A stretch of 64,000 nucleotides of DNA from Algiphilus sp022763315 (GCF_965249985.1 NZ_OZ252280.1); one strand, 5' to 3'. Shown: positions 18,730 through 27,900, numbered from the stretch's first letter. Numbers and translations are program-made. Notes: generated by a model not told the origin, from the letters alone.

Positions 18730-20168
18730 ACCCGCACGATCCGCAGAGCACCGATATGCGCAGCCGTCCAATGCGGCGAGTGCGCCGCGTGCATTTTGTC
18801 GGCATCGGCGGCAGCGGCATGGCCGGTATCGCCGAGGTGCTGTGCAACCTGGGCTACACGGTCAGCGGCAGCGATACCCGCGCCTCGGCCGTGACCGAAC
18901 GCCTGGAGGCGCTCGGGGCGGTCGTGTACACGGCCCACCGTGCCGAGAACGTGGCCGAGGTCGATGCGGTGGTGGTCTCGACCGCCATCGATCCCAGCAA
19001 TCCCGAAGCGGCCGCAGCGCGGGCTGCGCGCACGCCGGTGGTGCGGCGGGCGGAGATGCTGGCCGAGCTCATGCGCTTCCGCTATGGCATTGCCATCGCC
19101 GGCACACACGGCAAGACCACGACCACCAGCCTGGTGGCAGCGCTGCTGGCCGAAGGCGGACTGGACCCGACCTTCGTGGTCGGCGGGCGCGTCAAGTCCG
19201 CGGGCGCCAATGCGCGACTCGGCGCGGGCGAGTATCTGGTGGCTGAGGCCGACGAGAGCGATGCCTCCTTCCTGCATCTGAATCCGCTCATCGCCACCCT
19301 CACCAATATCGATGCCGATCATCTGGAAACCTATGGCGGCGACTTCGAGCGCCTGCGCGCGACCTATGTGGAATTCCTGCAGCGCCTGCCCTTCTATGGC
19401 CTGGCAGTGATCTGCGCCGACGACGCGCACAACCAGACGTTGATTCCGCAGATCGGCCGGCCGATCACGACCTACGCTCTCGGTGTCGAGGCCGACTATC
19501 GCGCCACGCAGCTGGAGCCCAAGCAGGGCGGCACGCGCTTCACCGTGCAGCCACCCGATGGCGAGGCGCAGCGGCTGTTCCTGGCCATGCCGGGTCGGCA
19601 CAACGTATCCAATGCCCTGTGCGCCATAGCAGTGGCGCGAGAGCTTGACGTGTCCTGGGAGGCGATTGGTCGCGCATTGAGCGGCTTTCAGGGCATCGGC
19701 CGCCGGCTGGAACCCTGTGGCGAACTGCGTTGCGGTGCCGCCACCGTGGCGCTGGTGGACGACTATGGACATCACCCGCGCGAGTTGGAGGCCACCTTCG
19801 AGGCCGTCCGCGCCGCCTGGCCGGCGCGCCGTCTGGTCGTCGTCTTCCAGCCGCATCGCTATACCCGCACCCGCGACTGCTTCGATGACTTTGCCGCGGT
19901 GCTTTCGACCGTCGATGCGGTGATCCTGAGCGAGGTCTATGCGGCGGGCGAGACTCCTATTGCGGGTGCACGCTCGCACGATCTTGCGACCGCCCTGCGG
20001 GCGCGCGGCAAGGTCGTACCCGTGGTGGTGCGCACCCCCGACGAAGTCCTCGACGTGCTGCCCGACGTGGTGCGCGACGGCGACGTGGTGCTCACCCTCG
20101 GCGCCGGCGACATCGGCCTGCTGCCCGCCAAGCTGCGTACAGCCTTTGCAGCGGGAGCGTCTTCATGA
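18726..20168 (+). CDS. murC: UDP-MurNAc:L-alanine ligase MurC
   Basis: First Mur ligase, adding L-alanine to UDP-MurNAc in the cytoplasm. The 480-residue product has the UDP-binding HFVGIGGSGMAGIAEVL start, the ATP loop GTHGKTTTT, the AEADESDASFLHL segment and DDYGHHPRELEATF, all typical of MurC. The first ~20 residues before the Rossmann strand are a short variable extension. It overlaps murG and murB by four bases. Confidence 0.97.
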   Translation: MNPHDPQSTDMRSRPMRRVRRVHFVGIGGSGMAGIAEVLCNLGYTVSGSDTRASAVTERLEALGAVVYTAHRAENVAEVDAVVVSTAIDPSNPEAAAARAARTPVVRRAEMLAELMRFRYGIAIAGTHGKTTTTSLVAALLAEGGLDPTFVVGGRVKSAGANARLGAGEYLVAEADESDASFLHLNPLIATLTNIDADHLETYGGDFERLRATYVEFLQRLPFYGLAVICADDAHNQTLIPQIGRPITTYALGVEADYRATQLEPKQGGTRFTVQPPDGEAQRLFLAMPGRHNVSNALCAIAVARELDVSWEAIGRALSGFQGIGRRLEPCGELRCGAATVALVDDYGHHPRELEATFEAVRAAWPARRLVVVFQPHRYTRTRDCFDDFAAVLSTVDAVILSEVYAAGETPIAGARSHDLATALRARGKVVPVVVRTPDEVLDVLPDVVRDGDVVLTLGAGDIGLLPAKLRTAFAAGASS

Positions 20169-21121
20169 TCGCCTGTGCCGATCGCAGCATCCTGCAAGGG
20201 CGTCTGGAGTACGACGTGCCCCTGTCCCGATACACCTCGTGGCGCGTCGGCGGTCCTGCAGACCGTCTGTATCTGCCTGCCGATCGCGCTGATCTGCTCG
20301 CCTTCATTGCCGAGCTTCCGGCGGAGGAGCCGCTGCACTGGATCGGACTCGGCAGCAATCTGCTGGTCCGGGACGGCGGTCTGCGTGGCACCGTGATCGT
20401 GCTGCATGGCGCCCTCAATACCCTGCATCTCGAGGCGGCGGACGGCAGTCCGCTGGCTGTGGATGCCGCCTTGCCGGTCGGGGCGCGGGTCTATGCCGAA
20501 GCCGGGGTGCATTGCGCGCGCCTGGCCAAATTCGCCGAGCGTGCGGCGCTCGCCGGTCTCGGTTTCATGGCGGGCATTCCCGGCACCGTGGGCGGTGCGC
20601 TGGCGATGAATGCGGGGGCATGGGGCGGGGAGACCTGGCCGGCGGTCGACGCGGTCGAGATCGTGCAACGCGGGGGCACAACGCGCTGGCTGTTGCCGGA
20701 CACGGTGCACTTCGCCTACCGCGAGGTGCGTCTGCCCGAGGATGCGATCGGTCTGATCGCGGCACGCTTCAAGGTGCAGGCCGACGAGGATGGCAGCCAT
20801 GCGGCGGCGGTGCGCTCGCAGCTGGCGCGGCGCAAGGCGACCCAGCCCGTTGGCCGGCCCAGCGCCGGCTCCACCTTCCGCAACCCGGAGGGCGACTTCG
20901 CGGCCCGCCTGATCGAAGCCGCCGGTCTCAAGGGCTATCGCATGGGTGGCGCCGAAGTCAGCGCCCAGCATGCCAACTTCATTCTGACCAGCGAGGGGGC
21001 GCGCGCCAGCGATGTCGAGCGCCTGATCGCCCATATCCAGCACACCGTGCGTGAGCGGACCGGCGTCGCCCTGCAGCCCGAGGTGCGCGTGGTGGGCGAG
21101 CCCCTGGAGGGACAGTCATGA
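20165..21121 (+). CDS. murB: UDP-N-acetylenolpyruvoylglucosamine reductase MurB (short, type II-like)
   Basis: FAD enzyme that reduces UDP-GlcNAc-enolpyruvate to UDP-MurNAc with NADPH. FAD-domain segments are YTSWRVGGPAD, LGSNLLVRDGG and AGIPGTVGGALAMNAGAWGG. The catalytic serine region is SAGSTFRNPEGDFAARLIE, and EVSAQHANFI lies near the C-terminus. At 318 residues it is shorter than E. coli MurB (342). The run from SAGSTFRNP to the C-terminus is like the Bacillus/Staphylococcus type II enzyme, which lacks the extra loop of type I. It overlaps murC and ddl by four bases. Confidence 0.95.
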   Translation: MIACADRSILQGRLEYDVPLSRYTSWRVGGPADRLYLPADRADLLAFIAELPAEEPLHWIGLGSNLLVRDGGLRGTVIVLHGALNTLHLEAADGSPLAVDAALPVGARVYAEAGVHCARLAKFAERAALAGLGFMAGIPGTVGGALAMNAGAWGGETWPAVDAVEIVQRGGTTRWLLPDTVHFAYREVRLPEDAIGLIAARFKVQADEDGSHAAAVRSQLARRKATQPVGRPSAGSTFRNPEGDFAARLIEAAGLKGYRMGGAEVSAQHANFILTSEGARASDVERLIAHIQHTVRERTGVALQPEVRVVGEPLEGQS

Positions 21122-22056
21122 TCCAGCCCCCGCGCATGCATCAACCGCGCGCCTTCGGAAAGGTCGCCGTACTGTGCGGCGGCTGGTCTCCCGAGCGCGA
21201 GATCAGCCTGCAATCCGGCAGCAATGTCTTCGCGGCGCTGGAGCGTCAGGGCGTGGACGCCACGCTGCTCGATGTCGATCGCGCCATGCTGCTTGGTCCC
21301 GCCCTCGACGGCTTCGACCGCGTGCTCAATCTGGTGCACGGCCGGGGCGGGGAGGACGGACTGCTACAGGCAGTGCTCGAGCTGCGTGGCCTGCCCTATC
21401 CGGGGGCGGGGGTGGCGGCTTCGGCGCTGGCCATGGACAAGCTGCGCAGCAAGCGGGTGTGGCGCGATGCGGGCCTGCCCACGCCTGCCTTCGCGGCGCC
21501 GGATTCCCTGGAGGCCGCCCACGCCGCCGCAGCGAAGATCGGCTATCCGCTGTTCATCAAGCCGGTGGCGGATGGCTCTTCGGTCGGTATCCACAAGGTC
21601 CGCAGCAGCGCACAGCTCGAAGCGGCCTTCCTCGATGCCGCCCAATACGGCGATGTGCTGATGGAAGCCTTCGCCGAGGGGCGCGAGTTCACCTGCGCGG
21701 TGCTCGATGGCACACCGCTTCCGCTGATCTGCATCGAGCCGGCCGGCGAGTTCTATGACTACCACGCCAAGTACCTGTCTGACGAGACGCGCTATCTGTG
21801 CCCGGCGCCCGTGGACGACGCCCTGCGTGATCGCCTTCAGGCCATGGCGTTGGAGGCCTTTGCCGCCATCGGGGTGCGCCAGTGGGGTCGTGTCGACTTC
21901 ATGCTCGACGATCGGGGCGCGCCGCAGCTGCTGGAGATCAACACCCTGCCGGGAATGACCACGCACTCGCTGGTGCCGATGGCCGCACAGGCCGTCGGCA
22001 TCGATTTTGATGCCCTGTGCTGGCGGTTACTGGAATGCACGATGGAGGCTGCGTAA
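21118..22056 (+). CDS. ddl: D-alanine--D-alanine ligase
   Basis: ATP-grasp ligase that makes the D-Ala-D-Ala dipeptide used by MurF. The 312-residue product has CGGWSPEREISLQSG at the N-terminus, the LVHGRGGEDG loop, the KPVADGSSVGIHKV ATP-grasp strand and the C-terminal EINTLPGMTTHSLVP metal and substrate segment. It sits in the DdlB position of the dcw cluster. The start overlaps murB (ATGA) and the stop overlaps ftsQ (TAATG). Confidence 0.96.
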   Translation: MIQPPRMHQPRAFGKVAVLCGGWSPEREISLQSGSNVFAALERQGVDATLLDVDRAMLLGPALDGFDRVLNLVHGRGGEDGLLQAVLELRGLPYPGAGVAASALAMDKLRSKRVWRDAGLPTPAFAAPDSLEAAHAAAAKIGYPLFIKPVADGSSVGIHKVRSSAQLEAAFLDAAQYGDVLMEAFAEGREFTCAVLDGTPLPLICIEPAGEFYDYHAKYLSDETRYLCPAPVDDALRDRLQAMALEAFAAIGVRQWGRVDFMLDDRGAPQLLEINTLPGMTTHSLVPMAAQAVGIDFDALCWRLLECTMEAA

Positions 22057-22775
22057 TGCCTACGATGAATTGCCTGTGGCGGGGACGCCTGCTGTCGCTA
22101 CTGGCCGGCATGCTGCTGGCCGGTGGCGCCGCCGCCACAACCCATGCCTTGGTGGAACGCGATACTGGTTTGCGTCAGGTCGTCCTGGCGCACAGTCCTG
22201 CCCGGGTGGCGCCGGAAACGGTGCGCGCTGTGGTCGCGCCCTTTGCGGAGGCAGAGTTCGCGCGCCTCGATCTGGCGGGCCTACGCCAATCATTGGAGGC
22301 GTTGCCCTGGGTGGCGCGTGCGCAGGTGCGGCGCGACTGGCCGGACCGGCTGGTCATCACCCTGCACGAGCACGAGCCGGTGGCGGCGCTGGCGGAAGGC
22401 CGCTTTCTGATGCGTGACGGCACGGTGACGGTCATCGAGGACTTTGCCGGTGAAGGCTTGCCCCAGCTCGCTGTGGACGCCACTCACGCCGGCACGGCGT
22501 ACCAGGCCTACCGCGATCTCGAGGCTGCCCTGAGCGGCAGCGCGCTTCGGCCGGCACTGCTCGCGCGTTCGGCCCGTGGAAGCTGGACGCTGGTGGACCG
22601 CGACGGTGTGGCTTTCCGCCTGGGTAAGGGGGACCCGGCCAAGCAGGCCGAGCGCCTCAGGAAGGCGGTGATGCCCGCTCTGGCGGGACGCATGCAACGC
22701 GTGGCCTATGTCGATCTGCGCTACGGAAATGGATTTGCAGTGGGCTGGGACGAAACCGGTCCGGAGAGCGATTAA
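22056..22775 (+). CDS. ftsQ: cell division protein FtsQ
   Basis: Bitopic divisome protein that links the cytoplasmic and periplasmic division machinery through FtsL and FtsB. The 239-residue product has a short cytoplasmic part and one membrane helix (about residues 10-28). A POTRA-like domain (about 40-110) follows, with LPWVARAQVRRDWPDRLVI as its conserved centre, and then the C-terminal beta domain with LRYGNGFAVGW. The ATG at 22056 shares a base with the ddl stop and follows GGAGG by 6 bases. An upstream in-frame ATG (22017) has no such support. Confidence 0.94.
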   Translation: MPTMNCLWRGRLLSLLAGMLLAGGAAATTHALVERDTGLRQVVLAHSPARVAPETVRAVVAPFAEAEFARLDLAGLRQSLEALPWVARAQVRRDWPDRLVITLHEHEPVAALAEGRFLMRDGTVTVIEDFAGEGLPQLAVDATHAGTAYQAYRDLEAALSGSALRPALLARSARGSWTLVDRDGVAFRLGKGDPAKQAERLRKAVMPALAGRMQRVAYVDLRYGNGFAVGWDETGPESD

Positions 22776-24013
22776 TGGCGAAAAAGGGCAACAGCAATCT
22801 GCTGGTCGGCATCGATATCGGGACCTCCAAGGTCGCCGTCATCGTCGGCGAAGTACGCGACGATGGCTCGATGGAGATCGTGGGCCACGGCGAGGCGCCT
22901 TCCAAGGGGCTGTCACGCGGCGTGGTGGTCGATATCGAGGCCACCACCAATGCCATCCGGCGCGCGGTGGAGGAGGCCGAGCTGATGGCGGGCTGCCGCG
23001 TGCAGACGGTCTATGCCGGCATCTCCGGCAGCCATGTGCGCGCGGTAAATTCGCAGGGTATCGTCGCGGTGCGCAATCGCGAGGTCACCGAAACCGACAA
23101 GGAGCGCGTCATCGACGCGGCGCGCGCCATTGTCATCCCGGCGGACCAGCGCGTCCTGCACGTGGTGCCGCAGGAATGGTCGGTGGACGGTCAGGAGGGC
23201 ATCCGCGAACCCGCCGGCATGGCCGGTGTGCGTCTGGAAGCGAAGGTGCACATCGTTTCCGTGGGCACCTCGGCAGCGCAGAATATCTACAAATGCATCG
23301 AGGGCTGCGGGCTCGAAATCGACCGGCTGATTCTCGAACCCCTGGCGTCCAGCTATGCGGTGCTGCAGCCCGACGAGCGCGATCTGGGCGTCTGTCTGGT
23401 GGACATCGGTCACGGCACGGCCGATATCGCCATCTTCAAGGATGGCTCCATCCGGCACGTGGCCGTGGTGCCACTGGCGGGCGAATACGTCACGCGCGAC
23501 ATCGCCGCCATGTTCCGCACGCCCAGCAAGTCGGCCGAGGCCATCAAGCGCCAGTTCGGTTGCGCCTGGCCGCAGCTCCTCGAACCGGGCGAGTCGATCG
23601 AGGTGCCGTCGACCGGCGACCACCCTGCGCGGCAGATCTCGCGCCAGGAGATGGCCGAGGTCATCAAGGCCCGCTACGAGGAGCTGTTCCGCGAATTCAT
23701 CGCACGTGAACTGCATCGCAGCGGCTTCTATGACCTCATCGCCAGCGGCATCGTGCTCACCGGCGGCAGCTCGCGTCTCCCCGGCGTGATCGAACTCGCC
23801 GAGGACGTTTTTCAGGTTCCGGTCCGTCTTGGCCTGCCGCAGGAGCAGATCAAGGGCATCACCGACGTCACCCGGAATCCCGCATACGCCACAGCAGTCG
23901 GCCTGCTGCTGTTCGGGCGCGATCAACGACCCCACGAGCGGGTCGATTTCGATCAGGCCGGCATGAAGCAGTTGTGGCAGCGAGTCCGCAACTGGTTTCA
24001 GGGCAACTTTTAA
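22775..24013 (+). CDS. ftsA: cell division protein FtsA
   Basis: Actin-like ATPase that tethers FtsZ to the inner membrane and recruits later divisome proteins. The 412-residue product shows the phosphate-1 motif VGIDIGTSKVAVIVG, the 1C domain, the phosphate-2 motif CLVDIGHGTADIAIF and the adenosine motif VLTGGSSRLPGV. A C-terminal amphipathic segment (MKQLWQRVRNWFQGNF) is the expected membrane-targeting helix. The ATG shares a base with the ftsQ stop (TAATG). Confidence 0.97.
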   Translation: MAKKGNSNLLVGIDIGTSKVAVIVGEVRDDGSMEIVGHGEAPSKGLSRGVVVDIEATTNAIRRAVEEAELMAGCRVQTVYAGISGSHVRAVNSQGIVAVRNREVTETDKERVIDAARAIVIPADQRVLHVVPQEWSVDGQEGIREPAGMAGVRLEAKVHIVSVGTSAAQNIYKCIEGCGLEIDRLILEPLASSYAVLQPDERDLGVCLVDIGHGTADIAIFKDGSIRHVAVVPLAGEYVTRDIAAMFRTPSKSAEAIKRQFGCAWPQLLEPGESIEVPSTGDHPARQISRQEMAEVIKARYEELFREFIARELHRSGFYDLIASGIVLTGGSSRLPGVIELAEDVFQVPVRLGLPQEQIKGITDVTRNPAYATAVGLLLFGRDQRPHERVDFDQAGMKQLWQRVRNWFQGNF

Positions 24014-24054
24014 ACATCACGACTCGCCACCGCGGGCAATCAGGAGGTATCACC

Positions 24055-25254
24055 ATGAGCGAAGTATTTGAAATCCACGACGGACAATCCCCGGAACGCG
24101 CCATCATCCGTGTCGTCGGCGTGGGAGGCGGTGGCTGCAATACCGTCAACCAGATGGTCGAGGCCGGTATCGAAGGGGTGGAGTTCATCTGCTCCAACAC
24201 CGACCGCCAGCATCTGGATCGCAGCAAGGCGGCCAACATTCTGCAGATCGGCGCGGCCGTGACGCGTGGCCTGGGCGCTGGCAGCGATCCCGAGAAGGGC
24301 CGGGCGGCCGCGGAGGAGGACCGTGACCGTATCCGCGATGTGCTGGAAGGTACCGACATGCTCTTCCTGACTGCCGGCATGGGCGGCGGGACCGGCACCG
24401 GCGCGGCCCCGGTCATCGCCGAGATTGCACGCGAACTCGACATTCTCACCGTGGCCGTGGTGACCAAGCCCTTCATGTTCGAAGGCAAGAAGCGCAACAG
24501 CGCGGCCACGGCCGGCATCAGCGAACTGCATCGTCACGTGGACTCGCTCATTCTCATCCCCAACGAGCAGCTACAGCGCGTGCTGGGCGACGACGCCACG
24601 ATGGAAGAGTGCTTCCGCAAGGCCAATGACGTGCTGCAGAACGCCGTGCAGGGCATTTCCGATCTGATCACCCGCCCGGGCCAGGTCAACGTCGACTTTG
24701 CAGACGTTTCCACGGTCATGCGCAGCCGTGGCAAGGCGATGATGGGGTTGGGCCGCTCTTCCGGCGACGATCGCGCCCTCAACGCGGTGGAGGAAGCGCT
24801 CACCAGTCCGCTGCTGGACGATATCGAGCTGACCAACGCCCAGGGCATCCTGGTCAACGTCGCCTGCGACCACTCGCTGAAGATGGGCGAGATCAATCGC
24901 ATCATGGGCCGGGTGCTGGAGATCGCCAGCGACGATGTCGATCTCAAGTTCGGTACCTCGCTGGACGAGAGCCTCGACGGCGAGTTGCGTGTGACCGTGG
25001 TGGCCACGGGTCTGGGTGGCAGCCATCAGCAGGCCGAGCACAGTGCGAATGTCACGCCCATCAACCGTCAGCACAGCCCGCAGCAACCTGCCGCGGATGT
25101 CAACGGCCATCCGCGTCACAGCTCGGTCGAAGTGCCGGCCGTGATGCGCGAATCCGGCAGTCGCGTCGCCGTGGGGCAGGACTTCCACAGCAGCTCGATT
25201 CCGGATGAGGAAGTGCTCAACATTCCGGCCTTCCTGCGCAATCAGGCCGACTAA
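24055..25254 (+). CDS. ftsZ: cell division GTPase FtsZ
   Basis: Tubulin-like GTPase that forms the cytokinetic ring. From the ATG at 24055 the product has 399 residues. The tubulin signature GGGTGTG is at 110-116 and the N-terminal nucleotide loop is GVGGGGCNTVNQM. A variable His/Gln/Pro-rich linker (about residues 325-370) leads to the conserved C-terminal peptide LNIPAFLRNQAD, the docking site for FtsA and ZipA. GGAGG lies 7 bases before the start. Unlike most of the cluster it does not overlap its upstream neighbour (41-base gap), so it has its own strong ribosome site. Confidence 0.98.
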   Translation: MSEVFEIHDGQSPERAIIRVVGVGGGGCNTVNQMVEAGIEGVEFICSNTDRQHLDRSKAANILQIGAAVTRGLGAGSDPEKGRAAAEEDRDRIRDVLEGTDMLFLTAGMGGGTGTGAAPVIAEIARELDILTVAVVTKPFMFEGKKRNSAATAGISELHRHVDSLILIPNEQLQRVLGDDATMEECFRKANDVLQNAVQGISDLITRPGQVNVDFADVSTVMRSRGKAMMGLGRSSGDDRALNAVEEALTSPLLDDIELTNAQGILVNVACDHSLKMGEINRIMGRVLEIASDDVDLKFGTSLDESLDGELRVTVVATGLGGSHQQAEHSANVTPINRQHSPQQPAADVNGHPRHSSVEVPAVMRESGSRVAVGQDFHSSSIPDEEVLNIPAFLRNQAD

Positions 25255-25275
25255 GCGCGCTTCGCTTTCGCCCTA

Positions 25276-25298
25276 AGCGGCCCCCTTGTGGGGCCGCT
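25276..25298 (+). terminator. GC hairpin after ftsZ (probable end of the dcw transcript)
   Basis: AGCGGCCCC and GGGGCCGCT make a perfect 9-bp stem with a 5-base loop, 21 bases after the ftsZ stop codon. There is no U tract, so it may be a weak terminator or an mRNA 3' end stabiliser rather than a strong intrinsic terminator. Confidence 0.55.
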
Positions 25299-25335
25299 GG
25301 TGGGCACAAGGCCGCGCACCGCTGCCGGCTTCATC

Positions 25336-25365
25336 TTGGATACAGCTTCACGGTGCTGTCATAAT
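25336..25365 (+). promoter_or_regulatory. putative sigma70 promoter for lpxC
   Basis: TTGGAT (25336-25341), an 18-bp spacer and CATAAT (25360-25365) lie after the ftsZ hairpin. Transcription would start near 25372, about 50 bases before the lpxC ATG. Confidence 0.5.
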
Positions 25366-25420
25366 GAACGGATAACAACGCAGCGGCTCCGTCGGTGCGC
25401 GTCTCGCGCGAGAGAAGAAT

Positions 25421-26338
25421 ATGGTCCAGCAACGCACCCTGAAAAATCCGATTCGCGCCTCCGGCGTCGGGCTGCACAGCGGCCGAAAGGTCTTCCTGTC
25501 CATGCAGCCGGCGGCGCCCGATACGGGCATCATTTTCCGCCGTATCGATTTGCCTGGCGCGCCCGAGATTCCCGCCCAGGCCCATCTGGTGACGGATACG
25601 CAACTGTGCACCTGCCTGACCAACGAGGACGGCCACAAGATCCAGACCATCGAGCATCTGCTGTCGGCGCTGTCCGGCATGGGGGTCGACAACGCCATCA
25701 TCGAGCTGTCGGCGCCGGAAGTACCGATCATGGATGGCAGTGCCGGGCCCTTCGTTTTTCTGCTGCAGTCGGCAGGCGTGGTGGAGCAGGCCGCGCCCAA
25801 GCAGTTCCTGCGCGTCAAGCGGCCGGTGCAGGTGCAGGAAGGTGACAAGCTGGCGCGTCTGGAACCTGCCAACGGCTTCCGCCTCTCCTTTGGTATTGAA
25901 TTCGATCATCCAGTGGTCAGCGGCACGCGCCAGCACGTCACGGTAGATTTCTCAAGCACGGCCTTCGTGCGCGAGGTGGCGCGGGCCCGTACCTTTGGCT
26001 TCATGCAGGACGTCGAATTCATGCGCGCGCGCAATCTGGCATTGGGCGGCAGTCTGGAGAATGCTGTCGTGCTCGATGAGTTCCGCGTGCTCAATCGCGA
26101 CGGGCTGCGCTACGACGATGAATTCGTCCGCCACAAGATCCTCGACGCCGTCGGTGATCTTTATCTGGTCGGGCACAGCATCCTGGGCGCTTATTCGGCC
26201 TTCAAGTCGGGTCACGACCTCAACAACAAGCTGGCGCGCAAGCTGCTGGAAGATGAGAGCGCCTGGGAGCTGGTGACGGTGGATGACGCCGCCGACGCGC
26301 CGGTGCAGTTCGGACCGGCGCTTCCAGCAACGGCCTGA
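25421..26338 (+). CDS. lpxC: UDP-3-O-acyl-N-acetylglucosamine deacetylase LpxC
   Basis: Zinc amidase that carries out the committed step of lipid A synthesis in the cytoplasm. The product has 305 residues, the same as E. coli LpxC, and aligns by eye along the whole length. Visible segments are ASGVGLHSG near the N-terminus, IQTIEHLLSAL with a zinc His, EVPIMDGSAGPF, RARTFGF, EFVRHKILDAVGDL (zinc His and Asp) and the C-terminal SGHDLNNKL with the catalytic His. It has its own promoter and a GAGAGAAG ribosome site. Confidence 0.98.
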   Translation: MVQQRTLKNPIRASGVGLHSGRKVFLSMQPAAPDTGIIFRRIDLPGAPEIPAQAHLVTDTQLCTCLTNEDGHKIQTIEHLLSALSGMGVDNAIIELSAPEVPIMDGSAGPFVFLLQSAGVVEQAAPKQFLRVKRPVQVQEGDKLARLEPANGFRLSFGIEFDHPVVSGTRQHVTVDFSSTAFVREVARARTFGFMQDVEFMRARNLALGGSLENAVVLDEFRVLNRDGLRYDDEFVRHKILDAVGDLYLVGHSILGAYSAFKSGHDLNNKLARKLLEDESAWELVTVDDAADAPVQFGPALPATA

Positions 26339-26480
26339 ATCGTCCCCAGCCGCTGGTCCGGCCAGTGGCTGCGCGCGTCAACTTACCACCCCGTACCTTG
26401 TCGCTTCTGTGGCACAGCCCTACACTGGCCTGAAAAAGAAGTGTCATCACAGGGGCTTTCGTGCAAGTGCAGAACTTGCG

Positions 26481-26837
26481 TCAGCGCGGCTGGCGTGACG
26501 GACGAGTTTTTACAATCAAGCGTTCGCAGGGTGCGCCGGCGCTCCGCAGCCGCTCTGCAATGCGGCGGGCGTCCTGCTTGGCACGTGCCGCCGCCCCGGC
26601 ATTCTCTGCAAACAGCACGACCGCATCGTCACGCACATTTGCGACTCGCAGCTGCCGGCTCCACGGGCGATCCATGCCCTGGACGGCCTCACTGAGCTGC
26701 TGCAAGCGTGCGGCGCGGGCCAGCAATCGGCCGGCAGTTCCGGTGCGCGACGACAGCACGTCACCGAGCTGGCTGCCTTCGCTGTCAAAGGCCGAAGGCT
26801 GGCCGTCTTTGGAACGGGATGTACGTGAATAAGCCAT
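26481..26837 (-). CDS. DUF721 / DciA-like protein (putative replicative-helicase loader)
   Basis: A 118-residue basic protein with no membrane segment. The middle (about residues 35-100) has the DUF721/DciA pattern: a first helix with LARAARLQQLSEAV, a Trp-Ser-Arg segment, and strands LRVANVRDDAVVLFAEN followed by a helix of Ala, Arg and Lys. DciA loads DnaB in bacteria that lack DnaC. Position also fits, because a DUF721 gene facing lpxC, next to an M23 peptidase and secA, is a known arrangement. It converges on lpxC. Its ATG (26837-26835) overlaps the ATG of the divergent peptidase gene by two bases, and no clear ribosome site is visible. The family call is by eye, without a search. Confidence 0.75.
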   Translation of the reverse strand: MAYSRTSRSKDGQPSAFDSEGSQLGDVLSSRTGTAGRLLARAARLQQLSEAVQGMDRPWSRQLRVANVRDDAVVLFAENAGAAARAKQDARRIAERLRSAGAPCERLIVKTRPSRQPR

Positions 26838-27765
26838 GCAGGTAATCATCGTAGACCATCGCCGGGGCTGGACGCGTCGTTTTGACGCCACCGGTCGGCG
26901 CGCGCGTGCCATTGCCGTTGCCAGCGGCCTTGCCCTCTCCGTCCTTTTTGCCGCTGTGCTGACGGCCGGTTGGCAGTTGCACAGCTGGCTGGCCCCCAAG
27001 CGTGTGGAGGTGGTTGATGTCTGGGGGCCGGATGTGGCCGACCAGCGCGCCGCCATCGATACCCTGCGCGAACGCCTGCACGATGAGTCGGCCGCTTTCG
27101 CGCGCCGCATCGCCACGCTGCAGGCCCATGTGACCCGGCTGGATGCAGCCGGCGAGCGCATGGCGCGGTTGGCAGACCTCGATGACGGAGAATTCAATTT
27201 CGAGGGCGCGCCCGCGGTCGGCGGCCCGTTGGACGAAGGCGGTGTGACGCCGGCGCTCAGCGAGCTGACCGCCGAACTCGACGCCCTGGAAACCAAGATC
27301 CGCAGTCGCTCGCGTCAGTTGAGCGTGCTTGAGGAAATGCTGGTGGCGTCGCGGGTACGCCAGGAATCGCGGCCCGAAGGTCGACCAGTGACCGCAGGCT
27401 ACATCTCCTCGCATTTTGGTCGCCGCATTGATCCTTTCACCGGGCGGGCCGCCAGCCATTACGGTATCGATTTCGCGGCCGTCACCGGTAGTGTGGTGGC
27501 TGCCGTCGGCTCCGGCATCGTCGAGTACTCGGGCCCGCGCAGTGGCTACGGCAAGATGATCGAAATCAATCACGGCAATGGCTACAGCACGCGCTACGGG
27601 CACAACAGCAAGCTGTTGGTGCGCGTAGGCGAGCGTGTGACGCGTGGCCAGGCGATTGCCGAGGTGGGCGCCTCCGGCCGCGCCACGGGACCGCATCTGC
27701 ACTTCGAGGTCCACTACAACGGCAAGCCGGTCAATCCGGCCCGCTTCATCAGCGCTGCACGCTAA
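26836..27765 (+). CDS. M23-family (LytM-type) metallopeptidase, membrane-anchored
   Basis: A 309-residue envelope protein with one N-terminal membrane helix (about residues 28-50), a charged coiled-coil-like segment (about 70-175) and a C-terminal LytM domain (about 188-305). The zinc motifs are complete, with H208-x3-D212 (HYGID) and H287-x-H289 (HLHFEV), so it may be an active peptidoglycan endopeptidase rather than an EnvC/NlpD-type activator. It lies between the divergent DciA-like gene and secA. The ATG overlaps the ATG of that divergent gene. Its cleavage bond is not predictable from the sequence. Confidence 0.92.
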   Translation: MQVIIVDHRRGWTRRFDATGRRARAIAVASGLALSVLFAAVLTAGWQLHSWLAPKRVEVVDVWGPDVADQRAAIDTLRERLHDESAAFARRIATLQAHVTRLDAAGERMARLADLDDGEFNFEGAPAVGGPLDEGGVTPALSELTAELDALETKIRSRSRQLSVLEEMLVASRVRQESRPEGRPVTAGYISSHFGRRIDPFTGRAASHYGIDFAAVTGSVVAAVGSGIVEYSGPRSGYGKMIEINHGNGYSTRYGHNSKLLVRVGERVTRGQAIAEVGASGRATGPHLHFEVHYNGKPVNPARFISAAR

Positions 27766-27900
27766 GCGCGCGCCCAGCCGCGACGGCGGCCTTGTGCGCG
27801 AGTCGTGTCGATCGCGCGCAGCCGGCATAATGGCGCCCAAGCGGAAGTGCTCCCGTCTTTCGCGGGGGCGCCTTGCATTGATCCAACTCCACGAGTTCTG

